64,000 bases of DNA from Symbiodinium natans (Eukaryota > Sar > Dinophyceae > Suessiales > Symbiodiniaceae), in NCBI GenBank assembly GCA_905221605.1, contig CAJNDS010000457.1, positions 62,001 to 126,000 of the forward strand, given 5' to 3'. Positions within the stretch are counted from its first letter, which is position 1, and every line of letters begins with the position of its first letter. The position numbers and the translations under genes are program-made. The notes under the pieces are model-generated. The model was given only the letters and a program-made list of their open reading frames with translations, did no database searches and was not told the DNA's origin. This document shows positions 12,820 through 23,725 of the stretch, in pieces.

Positions 12820-13430
12820 AATGTTCCTTGGGGCCTCCATAATCAACCATGAAGCCCTGAACCTGGTATGTAGGGGTTTGCTTGAGCTTGTGCGTTGCGG
12901 GGCTTTTTTATTGCCTCCGGATCTTGACATCTTGGGAGAACCGGTATGTGCCACGTTTGGCAAAAGGAGGGCAGAACCGAAGCGCGTGCTATGTCTTTCC
13001 CGCATAGGCGCCCGACGGCTGTGGGGTGTTCGCCGGGGTATCGAACCTGCTACAGTGCTACAGTATAATATGCGGGTTTTCCAGTACAGGCACTCACTCG
13101 GGCCTCGCCCAGACCTAAGCGCCATGGAAGAAGGTTTCCAGCCCATGTATCGAACAGGCTCTTGAATGTGGAGCGAACAACAAACTCAAGCAGCAGCCGG
13201 GCCGAATGCCGAAAACGCCGATGCCCTCTCCCACAATCCAAATCATGCAATTCATTGCAAGCTGCGTCCCCTACTCAATGTCGAATCATGTCTCCCAAGC
13301 CCCCCACAGAAATATTGTAGATGACAGCATGTTCCATTGCAGTGCCCTGCCGCAGATGCCGAGCGGGCGAAGAGGGCCTCAGACAAGTACTGGTGCGATC
13401 CTTACAGCTGAATCGATAGGCTCAGGAGCA
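12820..13430. other. Unassigned DNA
   Basis: Overlapping open frames lie on both strands (12821-13165 plus, 12793-13146 minus) with no recognisable domain. A GGTTCGATACC box on the minus strand near 13031 resembles a tRNA-type B box, but no tRNA fold is present. Confidence 0.35.
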
Positions 13431-13434
13431 TATT

Positions 13435-13559
13435 CTTGGTAGCCCAGTGGTACCCTTTACTCTTTACCCTTTACCCTTTTTTTGGTTCTGGGTTCCCTTA
13501 TAAAATAACCAACCCAAAAAGGGGTGCCCTTGTTATCATCTGGTTACTGGGCTACCAAG
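13435..13559. mobile_element. MITE-like foldback element, family 3 (intact)
   Basis: 125 bp bounded by a perfect 13-bp inverted repeat: CTTGGTAGCCCAG at the left and CTGGGCTACCAAG at the right. The next bases (TGGTACCC) also partly mirror the right arm. A second copy with a 230-bp insertion lies at 34876-35235 and a right-half relic near 41230. Confidence 0.82.
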
Positions 13560-14650
13560 TATTGCAAAAGGACATGAAGCGACCACTCTGCTCGTACGCT
13601 AACAGGTTTGATAAACGTTTCCTTGCCAACCAGGGCAACAGTCCAAGCACTTCAATTTGTTTCATTTGCGCATGTGGTATCTCTTTTCAGGGTCGAACTA
13701 CCTCGTTGTTGCTCAGGGCTTTGGGCCAATCCATGCTCAAACGTTACTCCGTTGCCATCCGTCTGTGGCTCAGACCCAAAGAGCCAAAGCCTTCGATGTC
13801 CAAAATGACTGCATGCATCGGCAGGTATCCGGTGAAGTGTTGCACCAGATCATCAGCTGGGCAAGAGCTCTCCCTGGCATCCCAACTGCACTCACGAGGC
13901 ACTGCGAGTCATCCCTGTCATTCCCTATCTTTGATTCTGAGCCCCTTTCTGTTTGGTGAGGTTCTTGACGAGGGCCCGTGCTGCTAGATGTCCTACATAT
14001 GTCACCATTGCGGTACGCAGTGACCCCCTCTAAGTGAAGGGTCCACAGAATGTCTTTGGGTTCTGTCTTCCATGAAGCGCTGAATCCCAGTCGGGAGCCT
14101 TCTCGTCAAAGATGGCTTTTCTTGCCATAGCTTCAATATGTGGGTTCAGCGGTAGGAGGCGAAGCTTGTCCTGCCAAGTTTCTCAGCTGAGCTGAGGCAG
14201 AAATCGAAGAGGCCCCTAGGGTTTCTTGCTGCGTTCCGAAGGTCGAATGTTGTAGACATCTCAGGCGGCCTGCTCATGAAGGCTGAAGGTCATCAGCTCA
14301 GGGACTTGCCACGGCAGTGCCTGTGTCACCTTCATTTCCAAACCTAGGTTCTGCGCAGCTCTTCTCCTAGCATTGCGCGCCTAGCGTAGGTCCCGGGATC
14401 TGGATAAGATATCGAGACAAGCAGCAAGACCGTGACCAGCAAAGACAGCTGAAGCCAGTGGAGCCTTCCTTCGACACGTAAAGACAAGTAGGCGCGTGCA
14501 AGCTGACAACTTACGCCATGAAAAGCCCGGAGCCAGCTGGGCTAGAAAGGTAATTAGGCCATAAAAAGGGTATAAGGGGTACAAAAGGGATATAAGGGCG
14601 GTGTAAAAGGGGGGACATAAGGGGGGGTATAAGGGGGGTATCTAAGAGGG
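13560..14650. other. Unassigned DNA
   Basis: Short open frames at 13436-13987 have no recognised motif. The 3' part (14560-14655) is a run of related AAAAGGGTATAAGGGG-type repeats leading into the telomere array. Confidence 0.35.
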
Positions 14651-14655
14651 GGTAA

Positions 14656-14749
14656 CCCTAAACCCTAAACCCTAAACCCCAAGCCCTAAACCCTAAACCC
14701 TAAACCCTAAACCCTAAACCCTAAACCCTAAACCCTAAACCCTAAACCC
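14656..14749 (+). repeat. Interstitial telomere array (CCCTAAA)
   Basis: About 13 units with one CCCCAAGC variant. It ends 20 nt before the exon at 14769. Confidence 0.95.
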
Positions 14750-14768
14750 CCCCAAAACTCCCTTGCAG

Positions 14769-14846
14769 CAGGCTGTGGCCTCGCAGCTCGGGGAAGCCTC
14801 TCGCTGGGCGCACGCACCCCGCAGCGTGCTGGAGAGGCATCTGGGC
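14769..14846 (+). CDS. Exon of unknown product (flanked by telomere arrays)
   Basis: A clean 78-nt exon. It follows the pyrimidine-rich acceptor CTCCCTTGCAG and ends before a consensus GTAAGT donor. It is open in phase 0 for 26 codons, starting QAVASQLGEASRW and ending LERHLG. A CCCTAAA array precedes it and a TTTAGGG array follows. The family is not recognised. It may be an upstream exon of the synthetase gene or of a separate gene. Confidence 0.6.
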
Positions 14847-14870
14847 GTAAGTGGTTAGGGTCTAGGGGGG

Positions 14871-14932
14871 TAGGGTTTAGGGTTTTAGGGTTTAGGGTTT
14901 AGGGTTAGGGTTTAGGGTGATCGGGTTTAGGG
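14871..14932 (+). repeat. Interstitial telomere array (TTTAGGG)
   Basis: About eight partly irregular units. It starts about 25 nt after the donor of the preceding exon. Confidence 0.93.
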
Positions 14933-14933
14933 T

Positions 14934-15040
14934 ATTTCCCAAAATAGGGGGTACCCCTTTCATATCCCAGATAGACGTAGAATTGAATCCCCTTGACTCG
15001 ACCCCCCACACTGGGTACCCTCATTTTCGGAATCCCCATA
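14934..15040. mobile_element. MITE-like element, family 2
   Basis: The left end TTTCCCAAAATAGGGGGTAC and the right end GGGTACCCTCATTTTCGGAA are imperfect inverted repeats, with an interior of about 65 bp. It abuts the telomere array. Confidence 0.6.
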
Positions 15041-15535
15041 TGGTTTAGCTATGAGAGAAGGTCATGAAAGTTGAAAGGTTTGAGAGTTTAAGTTAAGTTA
15101 CGGGCGTTGAGAGTGCCTGGTGCGGTATCAAGCAGCGCTTGCCAACAGTACCTATCTTCCATTTTTCCTCATCTGCTTCACAGCGGCATGTAGAAGCACC
15201 AAGTATTGTGTTGCAGATGCACGCGTGAATGCGTTGTGACTGCCCCCTACTATTGGAGCGATGTGGAAGACAGCAGTCAGCTATAAGTCATTTTGAGAGT
15301 TTGCTTTGCTGACTTTCTGTCTCTTCCTGAACCGCGTGACAGACAGTCAGACACTTACATGTTCGAGTCCTCGCACGTGAGTTTCCACTTTGCTGCTTCC
15401 GTCCAAATTGCACGTTCCCCTGTCGGATTGACCCCTACCCTGTTTGACGCATGTTTTCATGGTGAAATCACTGCAAGACTGCGTGACATGAGTGGTTCCT
15501 GCACACCTGATGGCAAACATCACCCTTGCCGACTC
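15041..15535. other. Unassigned DNA
   Basis: One plus-strand frame (15293-15664) runs into the inverted minisatellite and has no domain signature. Nothing else is seen. Confidence 0.35.
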
Positions 15536-15539
15536 GGAC

Positions 15540-16050
15540 ACAAGCCGCTGATGCTCATGATGCTCTCTTTGCTTTGGGGCAGCCCGCCTCCTCAAGGACA
15601 GTCACAGCTGATGCTCATGATGTTTGTTTTCGGGGGCCCGACTCCTGAAGGAAGTCGCCGCTGATGCTGATGATGCCTGGGCACCCGACTCCTCAAGGAC
15701 AGGCGCGGCTGATGCTCACAATGCTTTCTTTGGGGGCCTGCCTCCCGAAAGACCCTGGCAGCTGATGCTCGTGATGCTCGCTTTGGGTGTCGCTCATGAT
15801 GCTCTCTTCTGGGGCCCGCCTCCTAAGGACAGTCACAGCTCATGCTCGTGATGTTCGCCCGACTCCTGAAGGAAGTCGCAGCTGATGCTCATGATGCTCC
15901 CTAAGACACTGGCAGCTGATGCTCATGATGCTCGCTTTGGGTGTGCGATTCAAGCGACTGATGCTCATAATGCTCTCTTAGCCGTAGGGCCCGCCTCCTT
16001 CGGGACAGTCACAGCTGATGCTCATGATGTTAGCTTTGGGGGGCCGATTT
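15540..16050 (-). repeat. Minisatellite cluster 3, inverted orientation
   Basis: About ten monomers headed by CTGATGCTCATGATGC, the reverse complement of the monomer head in clusters 1 and 2. The spacer segments, such as CGGGGGCCCGACTCCTGAAG, correspond to the reverse complement of the GAGTCGGGCCCC spacer. Monomers are more diverged than in cluster 1. Confidence 0.88.
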
Positions 16051-16168
16051 CCGACTGCAGTGGCCAAAGCAAAGCAGCCCACTGCCCGCTGCTTTAGGTC
16101 CCGAGCAAGGGAAGCCCGTATTTGCTACGCAAGGCCTCGCGTTCCCGAACTCATACCCGCACAAACAC

Positions 16169-16216
16169 CCTAAACCCGAAACCCTAAACCCTAAAACAAA
16201 AACCTAAACCCTAAAC
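16169..16216 (+). repeat. Interstitial telomere array (CCCTAAA)
   Basis: About six imperfect units, ending a few bases before the acceptor ACGTCAG of the exon at 16222. Confidence 0.88.
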
Positions 16217-16221
16217 GTCAG

Positions 16222-16341
16222 GGGGCTGTTTGCGATAGCATGTCGAGTCGTCCGTGGATCGTCGGCAGCGCTACGGGTCCCGACGGATCTGAACTTGAGT
16301 CAGCAGTTCGTGCATTGCATTCTAGACCCTACTGACCAAAG
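16222..16341 (+). CDS. Exon of unknown product (flanked by telomere arrays)
   Basis: A 120-nt segment between acceptor GTCAG and donor AAAG|GTGTTG. One leading base completes a codon, then 38 open codons follow, reading GLFAIACRVV near the start and CILDPTDQ near the end. The other two frames contain stops. It is flanked by CCCTAAA upstream and TTTAGGG downstream. Its phase does not join directly to the exon at 14769, so an exon is missing or the two belong to different transcripts. The family is not recognised. Confidence 0.55.
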
Positions 16342-16364
16342 GTGTTGAGGTATTGGTTTGGGGT

Positions 16365-16440
16365 TCAGGGTTTAGCGTTTAGGGTTTAGGGTTTAGGGTT
16401 TAGCGTTTAGGGTTTAGGGTTTAGGGTTAGGGTTTAGGGT
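16365..16440 (+). repeat. Interstitial telomere array (TTTAGGG)
   Basis: About ten units including TTTAGCG variants. It starts about 25 nt after the exon donor at 16342. Confidence 0.93.
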
Positions 16441-16556
16441 AAACGCGGATCCACAACACACAGGCCCCTGTACCCAAATGTCGTAGTAAGGTTGACAAAC
16501 CGGCCTCCCTGGGTGCCTGCTGCCGCCTTCGTTTGGGAGCCAGGCTGCGAAGATGC

Positions 16557-16616
16557 AGGGTTTAGGGTTTAGGGTTTAGGGTTTAGGGTTTAGGGTTTAG
16601 GGTTTAGGGTTTAGGG
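16557..16616 (+). repeat. Interstitial telomere array (TTTAGGG)
   Basis: Eight perfect units. The 115 nt between this and the previous array could hold a further small exon, but no frame could be fixed. Confidence 0.95.
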
Positions 16617-16619
16617 TCT

Positions 16620-19100
16620 CGACAACATGCTTTCGCGAATGTTCCGTGTATATCCCTAAGGGTCCATGCACCCAAATGGGGGGCACTTGGGCCTGAAAAG
16701 TACTTCCTGTATAGAGTGCCAAAGAATGCAGGTGGGTTCGTGTCCTAGGAAAGTCTTTGCTGGCAACTGGGCAGTTTGAGAGCGACTTTGGGCCCCAGGT
16801 TTTCATCAAGAAGGAATGGAAGACCCCCACCAGACCCTTACATCCCACTTTTCCGAACTTTTTCGGGGGGCACTAAAGCTTGATGGGGGTTGGTCTGTGT
16901 CCTTGGCTAAATTGATAGGATGTTGATCTGACAATAACCTGTCCAAGAAGGTGACGAGGCACAAGAGGGTATAGATGAACTTCGCAAGTTGCAACCTCAA
17001 CTACACCCTGAATGACCCTGAATGGGCTCCTGTGCCATAGTTTCCAGCGCAGGAGAAGCGACCGCGCGCACCCCACATCAGCTGCAGCAGTGGTCAATGG
17101 CCTGTTGCCAAGAATGGTCGCATCAGCAGTGCCACTTGTGCTCAAGGTTTAAATGGCGCTTCTTGCTTCGAGGGCTGAAGTAGTTTGGCTATTTTTGCAC
17201 GCCTGGACGGCTTTCTCCTCTCTTTGTGTGTGTGTGTGTGTTTTGTTGGGCCGAGGTTCCTGTGGAGCCGTAGTAGTATATTATGTGCAGTGTATATGTG
17301 AGTGCGCCGTTTTGTGATCAAGAAGTAGGTGCCTGTCGGTAATGGAAGGTCTTTCAACGCAGTCTCGGAAAGTTGGTTAGGACTGAAACGCATGCACTGT
17401 ATCAAATATGCATGTGTGCCCTTGGCTTCGTGTCTCGGATGCTCTGCTTGCCACTGACTGCGTGGCATCCATCGGAGACACTATGTCAGCTATGGCTTCC
17501 GCTGCTCCCAAACTTCAACAATCCACAGGAACAAGCAAAACATCACGCACAACCGGCTGCGCGCCGCACGGTTGTACCTTTCAACACGTGTAGGGCAATG
17601 TAGGGCCATCATTGTCGCGCTTCCCCGGCATCATCTTGTCAAATCTGCTTGCACACATCGAGCAAGGTTGCGAAGACCTCGCCGGTGTGGAAGTTGCTCT
17701 CATTGCCACCAGGTGCTTGCTCTTGCGTCTTTGCGATGTGTTGCTTGAGATCAAAGTTGGTAGTTTGGGCACGTAGCGCCCAGAATAGGCCGTGTTTTGA
17801 CCTGCCGGCACCTCCCTGTACATGTAGTACTTTCCTGGAGCAATGGCCCATCGGCTCATCATCACTCAAAAGAGGCTTTAGCCCTAGTGACTTGTCCATC
17901 AGCTAGACACCACAACAGCTAGACACCACAAGATGGGTATAGGCTAACAAAGAAAACAGCTGCCTGCCAGGAGCTCATCACAGCTGGAGGCAGCATCTGC
18001 TCCTGTCGGGGTTGCGAACACTTTCAACAGTCAGCTGGATGCACCAGACAGGTTACGTCTCCGCGCAGGGCGAATGATAAGTCCAAAGTCTCATCTATAT
18101 ATGGTTGAACGCTGTGCGTTCTCATACCTCTGGTGTTCCCCACCCCTCCCCCCTGACATCCAACCATATAGATAATGTGTAGCTGCCGGCGGGCAGGCCT
18201 TGATCCTCAGTGGCCCGCACAGCGCGGCCGCTGGGCAGCTGCATGCACTCGTGAAGCGTGGCATACGGCGGCAGGCGCGGCAAAGAATCCGACTGAGTTT
18301 CGCAAGAGGGGCCTGCGGGGTTGACTCGAGTCTACGTGGACTCACGGGCAACTGGGGCTTGAGAATCAGGTCTTCGGGTGAGATGCCGGAAGAACACCCA
18401 TAGAGCCAAGATTTGCAAGGTTATAGGTCTCGGATATGGAAAATGAGTTTCAGATTCATATTTGCACCACATTTGAATGCTTGCAGAGGTTGTTGCCAAA
18501 CCTGAGCCTTTGGACCCTATGCTAAGTTCTAAAACCATACGATTCTTGCGAATGCGGTTTTGTTGATGCATGGATGCGTTGTGCCAAGAGCAATGCGAAA
18601 TCACAAGGGGCCGTACAGGTTGGTGTGGGGCTTTCGGGTTCAAGCACCCTGTCGCAGTGGCGACTCTACCGCTCTGTGATCTGGTCCTTGGAATTCTTGG
18701 AAAAGTGAGCAGGATAGTAGGTGGAGAAGCACCAGACTATCCTAATCGAACATCGTGGCCTCTGTCCGGTCAATGTATCCCTAAGATGACCTGCGCCAGG
18801 CAGCAGAGATGCCACGTGCCTTGGCAGCTGCGGCAGGATTTTGCACTCAAGCATTAGCAGCGGCGTCTCTGGGCATCGCACAATTCCCAAGCTGTCTCGT
18901 TGCATTTGGGTTCGGTCATCCGAGAGGTTGAGCATGCAAGGGCCGAAAAACAGAGTGTCGCACCTCCGCTCGGCCTAGGGATCTTTGCAGCCCAGTGCAA
19001 AACAAATAAGCTGAAGGGAAGCCTGAAGGACAAATCAGGACACCCAAAGTGCACATGATCCGCGACTACCCAAGGGAGGCCCCTACCACGCGAGACCAAC
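16620..19100. other. Unassigned DNA, probably intergenic or intronic
   Basis: Short open frames occur on both strands without recognisable domains (for example 17408-17593 plus and 17639-17899 minus). A (GT)n run lies at 17226-17242. Nothing further is supported. Confidence 0.4.
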
Positions 19101-19167
19101 CCAAAAACCGAACACCACCCAGATTCCCTTGCAGAGAGCGCGAAATGAAGGCACTGCCGAACTCATC

Positions 19168-19170
<3 letters not shown>

Positions 19171-19237
<67 letters not shown>

Positions 19238-19304
19238 TGGGGGCTTTCATTGCTGCTGCTATGGTGCTGGTGGTGCTGGTGGTGCTGGTGGTGCTGGTGG
19301 TGCG
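19171..19304 (+). repeat. CTG microsatellite and GGTGCT repeat
   Basis: About 21 CTG triplets (19171-19233) are followed by a GGTGCTGGT-type hexamer repeat (19259-19304). The ORFs through it give homopolymers of Leu or Cys. Confidence 0.95.
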
Positions 19305-19355
19305 CGGCGGCGCCGGTGCTGGCAGCTGTTAATTGTGCTGTGGCGTCTTCGCCTT

Positions 19356-19442
19356 CGCCTTCCTCTTCCTCTTCCTCTTCCTCTTCCTCTTCCTCTTCCT
19401 CTTCCTCTTCCTCTTCCTCTTCCTCTTCCTCTTCCTCTTCTT
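19356..19442 (+). repeat. CTTCCT hexanucleotide microsatellite
   Basis: About 14 tandem CTTCCT units. The ORFs through it read Leu-Phe, Leu-Pro or Ser runs. Confidence 0.95.
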
Positions 19443-19444
19443 CT

Positions 19445-20580
19445 TTATTCTGCTTCTACTTCTTGGTTTGCCATTGCTACCGTGGTTGGGTGGTCGTCAT
19501 CGTCAGAGTTGTCGTTGCCTGATGTCAGGTGCCCAAACAGCACGCGAGCTTCTGCAGAGCCACCGCGACACCCGCAGGACGGTGCAGGATCTTGGTGTGG
19601 CCGACTCCCCGCCTCTTTTGGGGGTTCCTAGGCCCTGGCTTTGATGAAGGTGTTGTTTTCTTTCTGTTTTGTTCTTTGAAGTGCGACGGCTAACAAGATT
19701 GCAACTATCCCTGCGCATTGCATCAGGCTCCTTCACAAGGACACTGCTCGGGTGTTTTGGACGTCCTGCTGCAGCAAGTTTGCCGGACACCCCACTCCAC
19801 AGCCATCATCGCTGAAGATAGGCAGACGCCGCTTGATGGCAAGAACAAGCGGCTCGGGAGCTTCCTTGTTTTTTCTCTTGCTTTCGGATACCTTTCATAG
19901 TTCTGTCGAATCAGCAGAACCTGTTTCGACTGTTGGTGTTGCTGCTGCTTATGTGCTAATTTGGAAGCTCGAGCACAAACCCCCAAAGCAGACAAGCCCG
20001 AAACCCCTGCCCCAAACATAGCCCGACTGGTAGAGAACAGTCTGCTGCTGACGCGCCTCAGTGTGTCCCTTTGGAAGGGCTGGCCTAGAGGGGTCGGGGA
20101 ATGGGAAGTCACTGCTGACAATGCAAATGCTCGCCCCCGATCTTGATTAGGAGAAACCATGTGTCCATGATGCTTACGCAGACAGGGTTCGAGCAGTCGA
20201 GCATCACAGAACGCACAGAAACAACAGTGCACACGTTCTTACGGTGCATCCTTTCGGGGTCGGTGATGCTCCCCGAGCCCCTGCTGCTGATCCTCATGAT
20301 GCTCACCTCTTTGCGGCTGCAGGCACTCCCTCTTTATAAAGTGCCACCTGTGCATTCTCCAAATGTAAACTGCAATTGCGATGGCGCTTCGCTTTCGGGT
20401 AGGGCCTCCCTTCCCGCGCGGGGGAGCCCCAGAAATCCACCCAAAAGCCATGCCTTGTTTGGGAGGGATACCATTATTGGTCGCAGCGCGCGATTTTGGT
20501 CCTACTGAACTGTTTATCCAGGCGGCTACCTTGCTCGCTTGGTGGTTGCAGTGTATTCTGTATATTGAAATCGTAGTCGA
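19445..20580. other. Unassigned DNA with a minisatellite relic
   Basis: A single diverged monomer of the minisatellite family, in inverted orientation (CTGCTGATCCTCATGATGCT), lies near 20281-20306. The overlapping open frames have no recognisable domains. Confidence 0.4.
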
Positions 20581-20586
20581 CTGCAG

Positions 20587-20698
20587 AGACTTCATTGTCA
20601 TTTTCCTTCACGAGACTACCGAGAATTTGGTAAGGAGCCTGCATGCTGAGCCGAAGCATACCCGACTCAGCTACGCGAATCTGGCAGCCTACGCAGCA
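20587..20698 (+). CDS. NRPS-like gene: candidate exon with adenylation motif A1
   Basis: The open frame contains LHETTENLVRSLH followed by HTRLSYANLAAYAA. The second part resembles motif A1 (LTYxEL) at the start of an AMP-binding adenylation domain, and the first part resembles the LHE..E..V segment that usually precedes it. If the exon ends at the GA donor GAGACC (20699), it joins in phase 0 to the exon at 24956, which supplies the expected next helix. A cryptic GTAAGG inside the segment (20630) is a competing donor. The first coding exon of the protein is not identified. Confidence 0.45.
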
Positions 20699-20769
20699 GA
20701 GACCTCCAACGAGCACCTTGTGCTGTTGGCTGAGGTTCCTTATAGGGTTGCTTTATGGGGGTAGTATTG

Positions 20770-21335
20770 GCGTGGAGGTGCAAGCAGTTTCAATGTGCTG
20801 AATTCTGGGGGACTCGGGGGGTGGTAAATTTCAGCTTGGATGTGAAGCTACGTTGAATGTGCTGTGAGTTCTGCAAGAACTACAACTTGAGTGGAAGGTG
20901 TGGGGCCCACGTTGTGAAAGCCAAGGCTCTTGGGCACCTGCCCTGCCCCGGTTGCCGTGGGAGTCTTAGCTCAGCGAGGAGCAGAGGCAGTGGTGGCGCT
21001 GGTCGCAGCTCTGTTGCTTGGAAGGCAGAAAGGCACTACAAAACACAAGACTATTCACTCATGAATGCTTTATAGTCCTTTCTCACAAGGGTTATTTTTC
21101 ATGTTTCTTAATGTTTCTGTTTGTCCTTGTGAGCGTTTATTGGGCCAGTCCTGGCGGATTTCTGCTTTCGCCCGGAGTTCATCAAAACCGGATACGCCGT
21201 TTGTGCCGGGAACACCTTGCCCACAGAGACTTCGTCAATGATCCGTCATGATCCTTCGCGGACAAACGACAGTGCGGAACATGTACATCGTGAGTTTTAT
21301 GAGCTACGAGGTGGAAGTGCCAGTAAGAGGGAAGG
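20770..21335. other. Unassigned DNA (probable intron)
   Basis: Small open frames without domain signature. It lies between the A1 exon candidate and the next exon at 24956, so it is read here as intron. Confidence 0.35.
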
Positions 21336-21339
21336 ACAC

Positions 21340-21439
21340 TTGGGATGTTCCTCCTTATACTAACAGTCCTTGATAGGGATCATCATAGGGGTACTAGAAC
21401 CCCTAGTAAGGACTGTGAGTATCAGGGGGGACATCCCAA
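21340..21439. mobile_element. MITE-like foldback element, family 1
   Basis: A 100-bp near-perfect palindrome. The left end is TTGGGATGTTCCTCCTTATA and the right end GGGGGGACATCCCAA, with inner arms CAGTCCTTGATAGGGATCAT and AGTAAGGACTG. Other copies lie at 25025, 25490 and 39795. Confidence 0.85.
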
Positions 21440-22625
21440 AGGACACCATCAAGGCAGTGGAGATGATTTCTTCTACTCCGACATGCCACAGAAAGAGACA
21501 ACTAGAAGAACAGCAAGCGCGGACAGAATGCGAACACGACCACCACGTTCGGCTCGTGTTAAAAAACCAAAATTGCCATGGGGGTATAAAAGTGGTGCTT
21601 GGAACCGCACGCAACCGGTAGGTGTGTGCCTGACACAGAAACCAACAGATCCTGCAACACACATGGTCGACTGAGCGTGCAAAAGGTTGGAGCATTTCAA
21701 TCTCATTCAATGTAGCACACATGCCTCCTACCTCCACGCTTCAGAGCTCAGACAGGCGAATGATTACTTACAAAGTCAAGTTCTTTCGCAACTCTCACAA
21801 GCATTTGCCAAAGTTGACAGCAAAAGCGGACAGTGCAATGTTGCACTTTAAGAAAGTGATAGAAAGTGTAAAAACACCGGTACCCTGTGCCTCCAAGGGC
21901 TTCGTGGGTACAGTTGAGCCTTGCTTCCCCTGAGAAGGGCTTTCCTCCCAGGAAGCCTATGCCCTGCTGAGCAAGTTTTAGCCAGTTCAAGAGGCAAAAA
22001 AAGGTATGACACAGCATGGAAGCTTCAGTTTTGCAGTTCGAAGCTCGTTGCAAGGTCTAGTACTGCTCAAGAGGGAGCATGCATGTGGGTGTTGTGTAAG
22101 GGCGTTTGTCTTGGGCCATTCGGCTACACTATACTCATGAGCAGCCTTGGGCTGACACTGCAGGTTTGCCTCCGCAAAGGCAGTGAGATGCTAAACCAGG
22201 GGCTCTCTTTCTATCGTTCACTCGAGAGTTCTAAATAGCATCAGAAGAACAGCGCCCACCAAAAAGCCAAGAGTAGTACCGCCGAAGCACAGCAGGTTAC
22301 ATGTTCCGCGCGTTCATCCCTATTGCCAATCCTATCGAGACCGCTACAGCAGTCATCCATTAGATTAGACTAACAGCAGCCAATAAACAGCTGGGGCAAG
22401 TGGGGGCAGGGGTACATATTGCTTAATATTGTATCGACAGACAGGTATATACTTAGCAGATGCAAATACGATGGCCTTACGAACCTCGATGCTCAGAGTG
22501 AATTTTCAGCCTCTAAGTCCTCACCAAACAAGGCTTTAGAAGATTCAGGGGGTAGTCCTGAGATGCCAGTTCTGTTGGAATCTGCAACCCCTATAAAGCA
22601 ATTTATTTCATCAATCTGGACCTAG
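21440..22625. other. Unassigned DNA (probable intron)
   Basis: No domain-bearing frame is seen. Several short ORFs on both strands look like chance openings. Confidence 0.35.
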
Positions 22626-22629
22626 CTGG

Positions 22630-22707
22630 AGGTTTGCGAAACTAGGGGACCCCCACTATAGACCCCCAAATAGTTGGATCCCTTCTCAAAAGGACCCGGA
22701 AACCCCA
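22630..22707. mobile_element. MITE-like element, family 2 (shortened)
   Basis: The left end reads GAGGTTTGCGAAACTAGGGG, followed by the family core ACCCCCAAATAGTTGGATCC. It terminates at GGACCCGGAAACCCC and lacks the usual GGTACC segment. Confidence 0.6.
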
Positions 22708-23299
22708 GCCGAGGCTGAGCGGTGCAGCGTACTGTCCCCTCGATCCATCGCAACCATTCGAGCGCGTGGCGAGGGCCTGAGTTGTCCACCGATCTTGCAA
22801 AGTCCTTGGGGACGAAATAAACCATAAAAGGGTTTATGGTTCAGCTACCTGCATAGGAGTATAGTAGCTTAGGGTATATGACCCCAATTTTGGGGTTCGT
22901 TTGGTCCCCAAGCGTGGTGCCACGCTCTGAGAAACTGTCGAACGCGGAGATGGCAAACCACTCCAGGGGAGGACGGTCTTCGTACATGTGTGCAATTCCT
23001 CAGTCGGGCTGCGCGCAGCCTTGAAAGGAGACACTTTGGGAAGCTTGAGCCCATATTCGGTTTTACGGCCTCAGATCCGGACAGGTCGAAGTTTTGGATC
23101 TGCTGGTGTTCTGGGCGGTCGAGGTACCACGGGGCCCTTTCTTTTGGGGGGTGTGCTTCTTGGCTTGGCTTTGGCTGATCTTGGCTCGGTAGGCTGTGGA
23201 GCCTTGGTCGGCTCGCCTCGGGGCCTTGGCCTGGGCCTGTTTGGCTCGACTTGGCTTTGGCTCGGCTTTGGCTTAGCTCGGCCTTGGCTTCGAGCATTG

Positions 23300-23484
23300 T
23301 TGCAATGGCGATGAAAGTCATACAAGCATTGTGTTTGCAAATGCCACCCCAACCCCCCCCGCCCCCCCCCCCCCCCACCCCCAACCCCACCCCCCCCCCC
23401 CCCCGCAAATTGTAATCATCGACAGTCGCACACTGGGGGCGCTGACAGTCATTCGAGCATTGTGTGATATTGTGTTTTGCAAAT

Positions 23485-23526
<42 letters not shown>

Positions 23527-23550
23527 GGGACGGGGGGTGGGGGTGGGGGT

Positions 23551-23583
<33 letters not shown>

Positions 23584-23725
23584 GTTGGGAGGGGGTGTTG
23601 CACCCCCAATCCCTCCCCGCTTTTGGTAATCGTTGACAGTCGTACGAGCATTGTGTTTGCAAATGGAGTCCTCCCGCTTTTTCAATCCTTGACAGTCATA
23701 CGAGCATTGTGAATTTGGCCCACAC
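23300..23725 (+). repeat. 33-bp repeat with poly-C and poly-G tracts
   Basis: Four imperfect copies of a unit reading TTGACAGTCRTACGAGCATT then GTGTTTGCAAATG start near 23311, 23437, 23633 and 23690. Between them lie a C-rich tract (23353-23404) and two G tracts (23485-23525 and 23550-23582). The Pro-rich and Gly-rich ORFs here are artefacts of the homopolymers. Confidence 0.8.

Noticed and set aside
13020..13060. Minus-strand GGTTCGATACC box
   Set aside because: The surrounding sequence does not form acceptor, D or anticodon stems.
22869..23651. 260-codon minus-strand Pro-rich ORF
   Set aside because: Its length depends on the poly-G tracts, and the remaining part has no domain or splice support.
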